From Cephalotrichum gorgonifer (taxonomy: Eukaryota > Ascomycota > Sordariomycetes > Microascales > Microascaceae): DNA of 64,000 nt. This document shows, in pieces, positions 61,971-64,000 of the stretch. The translations under genes were made by a program, and so were the position numbers. Every line of letters begins with the position of its first letter. Within the stretch, counting starts at the first letter, position 1. The notes below the pieces were generated by a model, which had not been told where the DNA came from, did not search any database, and saw nothing but the letters and a program-made list of their open reading frames with translations. The DNA lies in contig ONZQ02000013.1 in assembly GCA_900312665.1 (NCBI GenBank), forward strand, positions 806,001 to 870,000. The letters are read 5' to 3'.

Positions 61971-63981
61971 ATGACGTCTCGACCCTGGTCGACGCTGTCG
62001 CGTCGTGCCAGGTTACGCAGCCGAGCCGTCGCACCCCGTCGGGCTCTTCGGCCAGCATTAACAGCCCGCAGCGAGTTCTCTACTGCCCTCCCGCGTGCAG
62101 CACCGGGCCATCTAGACTTCGCGGATCGTCGCGATGCCGCCGACGTCGAGACGGGGGCGTATCCCCTCCAGACCTCCAACCACTCCCCTCGAGCGTCGCA
62201 AGCGCCCACACGCCAAACAACGACAACTCAGACCAACAAACCCTCCTCCCGCCCGACGACTCTCCCCGCCCCCATCCGCACCCCGCGCCGAGGATTCCAT
62301 AACTACTTCGTCACCCACCTCCCCTCCTCGTCTATGCACCCGGACAGGCGACGCTTCTCGGGGCCCGGCCACGGCCTCCCCCGGGACGCCTCGGTCCCGC
62401 ATACCCCGCAGAACGGACACTCCCCCGCTACCATCGCGGGCCCCGGACTCGCCGGCCGTGACCTGACCGTCGTGCGGATCCCCCTCCGCAGCGCGAAGCA
62501 CCACTTCGGCTCCGCCACCGCCCGCGGCACGCGCCCGTACAACGAGGACACGGATCAGGCCGGCACCATCGACATGCCCGCCTTCGCGAAGCGCGCCCCC
62601 ATGAGCCTCGTGAGGTCAAGGTCGCCGGGGGGCCCGCGGGCCGGCCAACAGGCGGACGTTACGTCGGCGGATAGCTCGTTCGGGGACCCACAGATCTTCT
62701 ACTTCGGCGTGTTCGACGGCCACGGCGGCAGCGAGTGCTCGCGCTTTTTGAAGGAAGAGCTGCACGGCTATATCGAGCTGGCGTCGGCGGAGCTGGGCCT
62801 CCTCAGTAGCTTGGGGAAGAAGCACCGGCCCGGTGTCCTCCAGCACCGTGACGACACTCAGGATACCAGGGACCCCGAGACGGAGGCTGACCTGGAGAGG
62901 CCCGCTGGTGTCGAGGCAGAGTCAGCGCAACCCGAGGCGGGCACCCCGGTCACACATCAGCCCGCCATCGCCGGCTCCGACCCCCTCCCCGCCCGCGTGC
63001 GCAACTTCCCCTCGGCTGTCCACAAATTTACCGGGCTGGTGGACGAATACAAGGACACCGTAGGCGGCTACTTCCGCCGCTTCCACCCAGCCCACTTCCC
63101 GCTCCCTCCCCCCCGGTAGCAAACCTCCCTCCCCCTCCCCTGCGGCACCCCCCACGAACCCACAGATCACTGTCGAGTCCGTCCTCGAATACGCTTTCCT
63201 CCGCGCCGACCTCGACTTCGTGACCGCCCAAGCCAGCAAGCCCGACCCCTTGGCCACCGACGCGCCCCTTAACAGCGACGAAATCCTTGGCCTCCCGCAC
63301 GTCACGCCCTCGGGCCATCGCATCGGCGGCCGCTCTCGCTTCCGAGGAGGCTCCACGGCCTCAATAGCCCTCGTCTCCACCCCCACCCCTGCGCCCTTTT
63401 GGCACCCATCCGCCCACGCGACCCTCATGGTCGCGCACGTGGGCGACACGCGCATCATCCTATGCGACACCGCGACGGGGCTCGCGGTCCCCGTGACCTC
63501 CGACCACCACCCCACCTCCCCCGCCGAGGCCGCCCGCCTCAGGCGGTACGCGCCCGCGGCCTCGCTCGTGACGGACGACTCCTTCGGCGAGCAGCGCATC
63601 GCCGGCCTCGCGAACTCGCGCGCCTTCGGCGACGTTGCATCCAAGCGCATCGGCGTGTCCGCCGAGCCGGAGATCACGCGCGTGGAGATGGCCCCGGCGC
63701 AGTACGCCTTCCTCATACTCTGCTCCGACGGCATCTCGGGGACCCTGTCGGACCAGGAGATGGTGGATATCGTGAAGGAGGCGGCCACCCCCGACGAGGC
63801 GGCGACCGCTGTCGTGAACTTCTCGACCGAGGTGTCGACCGGGGACAACGCCACGTGCCAGGTCGTTAGACTCGGGGGCTGGGAGAGGAGGAGCGAGGGC
63901 GGGCTTGGGAGCCTGGGTACGAAGGAGGTGAGGGATTTAAGGAGGGCCGAGGCGGTAGACCCCAGGAGGGGGAAGAGGTGA
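61971..63981 (+). CDS. PTC6: PP2C-type protein phosphatase, mitochondrial PTC6/AUP1 type
   Basis: The frame opens with a basic, Arg/Ser/Ala-rich N-terminus typical of mitochondrial import. PP2C motifs follow in order: ARGTRPYNEDTDQAG, FYFGVFDGHGGSECS, then after the intron FRGGSTASIAL, LMVAHVGDTRIILC, TSDHHPTSPAEAARL, GLANSRAFGDV, FLILCSDGISGTLSDQE and GDNATC. The Asp residues binding Mn/Mg are present. VGGYFRRFHPAHF in the first exon is, as I recall, conserved in PTC6 relatives. Exon 2 starts at 63166 (ACAG acceptor, ITVESVLEYAF). The donor is ambiguous. GTAGCA at 63116 keeps the conserved block but gives a phase mismatch. GTAGGC at 63060 keeps phase (634 aa) but removes the block. A C7 tract at 63108-63114 may carry an indel. 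Yeast Ptc6 acts on pyruvate dehydrogenase and mitophagy. Confidence 0.88.
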
Positions 63982-64000
63982 TCGTTGTTTATAGACGGGG

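Overview
The window is nuclear DNA of a filamentous ascomycete (Pezizomycotina, most likely Sordariomycetes; I cannot name the species). Genes have small introns (61-239 nt) with GT..AG ends and CTAAC/CTGAC-like branch points. Exons are GC-rich at third codon positions. A nuclear tRNA-Ala carries a short intron beside its anticodon. The gene set is eukaryotic housekeeping plus fungal-specific regulators (Zn2Cys6 factor, HMG-box factor, Uds1-domain protein). All coding coordinates are gene spans from start to stop codon on the + strand numbering; exon limits are in the evidence text and were derived by hand from splice signals, reading frame and family alignment remembered from general knowledge.

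Layout. 2.0-4.3 kb: a convergent pair, an NDUFAF5-like complex I assembly factor (+) and Arp2/3 subunit ARPC5 (-). 4.3-20.3 kb: a 16-kb gene-poor stretch with one sequencing gap and one candidate short transcript (13.3-15.6 kb). 20.3-27.8 kb: a compact island with NIT2-type amidase (-), KSH1/kish (-), tRNA-Ala(AGC) (+), TAF13 (+) and a Uds1-domain coiled-coil protein (-). 28.2-30.2 kb: a diverged direct duplication followed by a fungal orphan gene with a restriction-nuclease-like core. 31-46 kb: RIC8 (+), RVB1 (+), a second gap, an FMF-1/Ste11-type HMG-box factor (+), dynactin p150Glued (+) and SRP subunit SEC65/SRP19 (-). 46.7-49.3 kb: a five-exon Zn2Cys6 transcription factor (-). 52.3-53.5 kb: orotidine-5'-phosphate decarboxylase (-). 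57.9-59.0 kb: phosphatidylinositol synthase (+). 62-64 kb: a PP2C phosphatase of the mitochondrial PTC6/AUP1 type (+).

The genes do not form a pathway or biosynthetic cluster. They are mostly single-copy core genes for RNA polymerase II initiation (TAF13), chromatin remodelling (RVB1), G-protein signalling (RIC8), actin and microtubule transport (ARPC5, dynactin), secretion (SEC65, KSH1), phospholipid and pyrimidine synthesis (PIS1, OMP decarboxylase) and mitochondrial function (NDUFAF5-like, PTC6). They sit in islands separated by long intergenic tracts rich in a dispersed degenerate motif of the form TAC-(2-3 nt)-GTA.

The points most worth a second look are that motif family (clusters at about 10.2, 13.0, 50.2, 50.7-51.7 and 54.1-54.7 kb, one forming a 10-bp hairpin), the phase conflict beside a C7 tract in the PTC6-like gene, the orphan nuclease-like gene beside a duplicated promoter-like sequence, and the candidate mini-gene at 14.6 kb.
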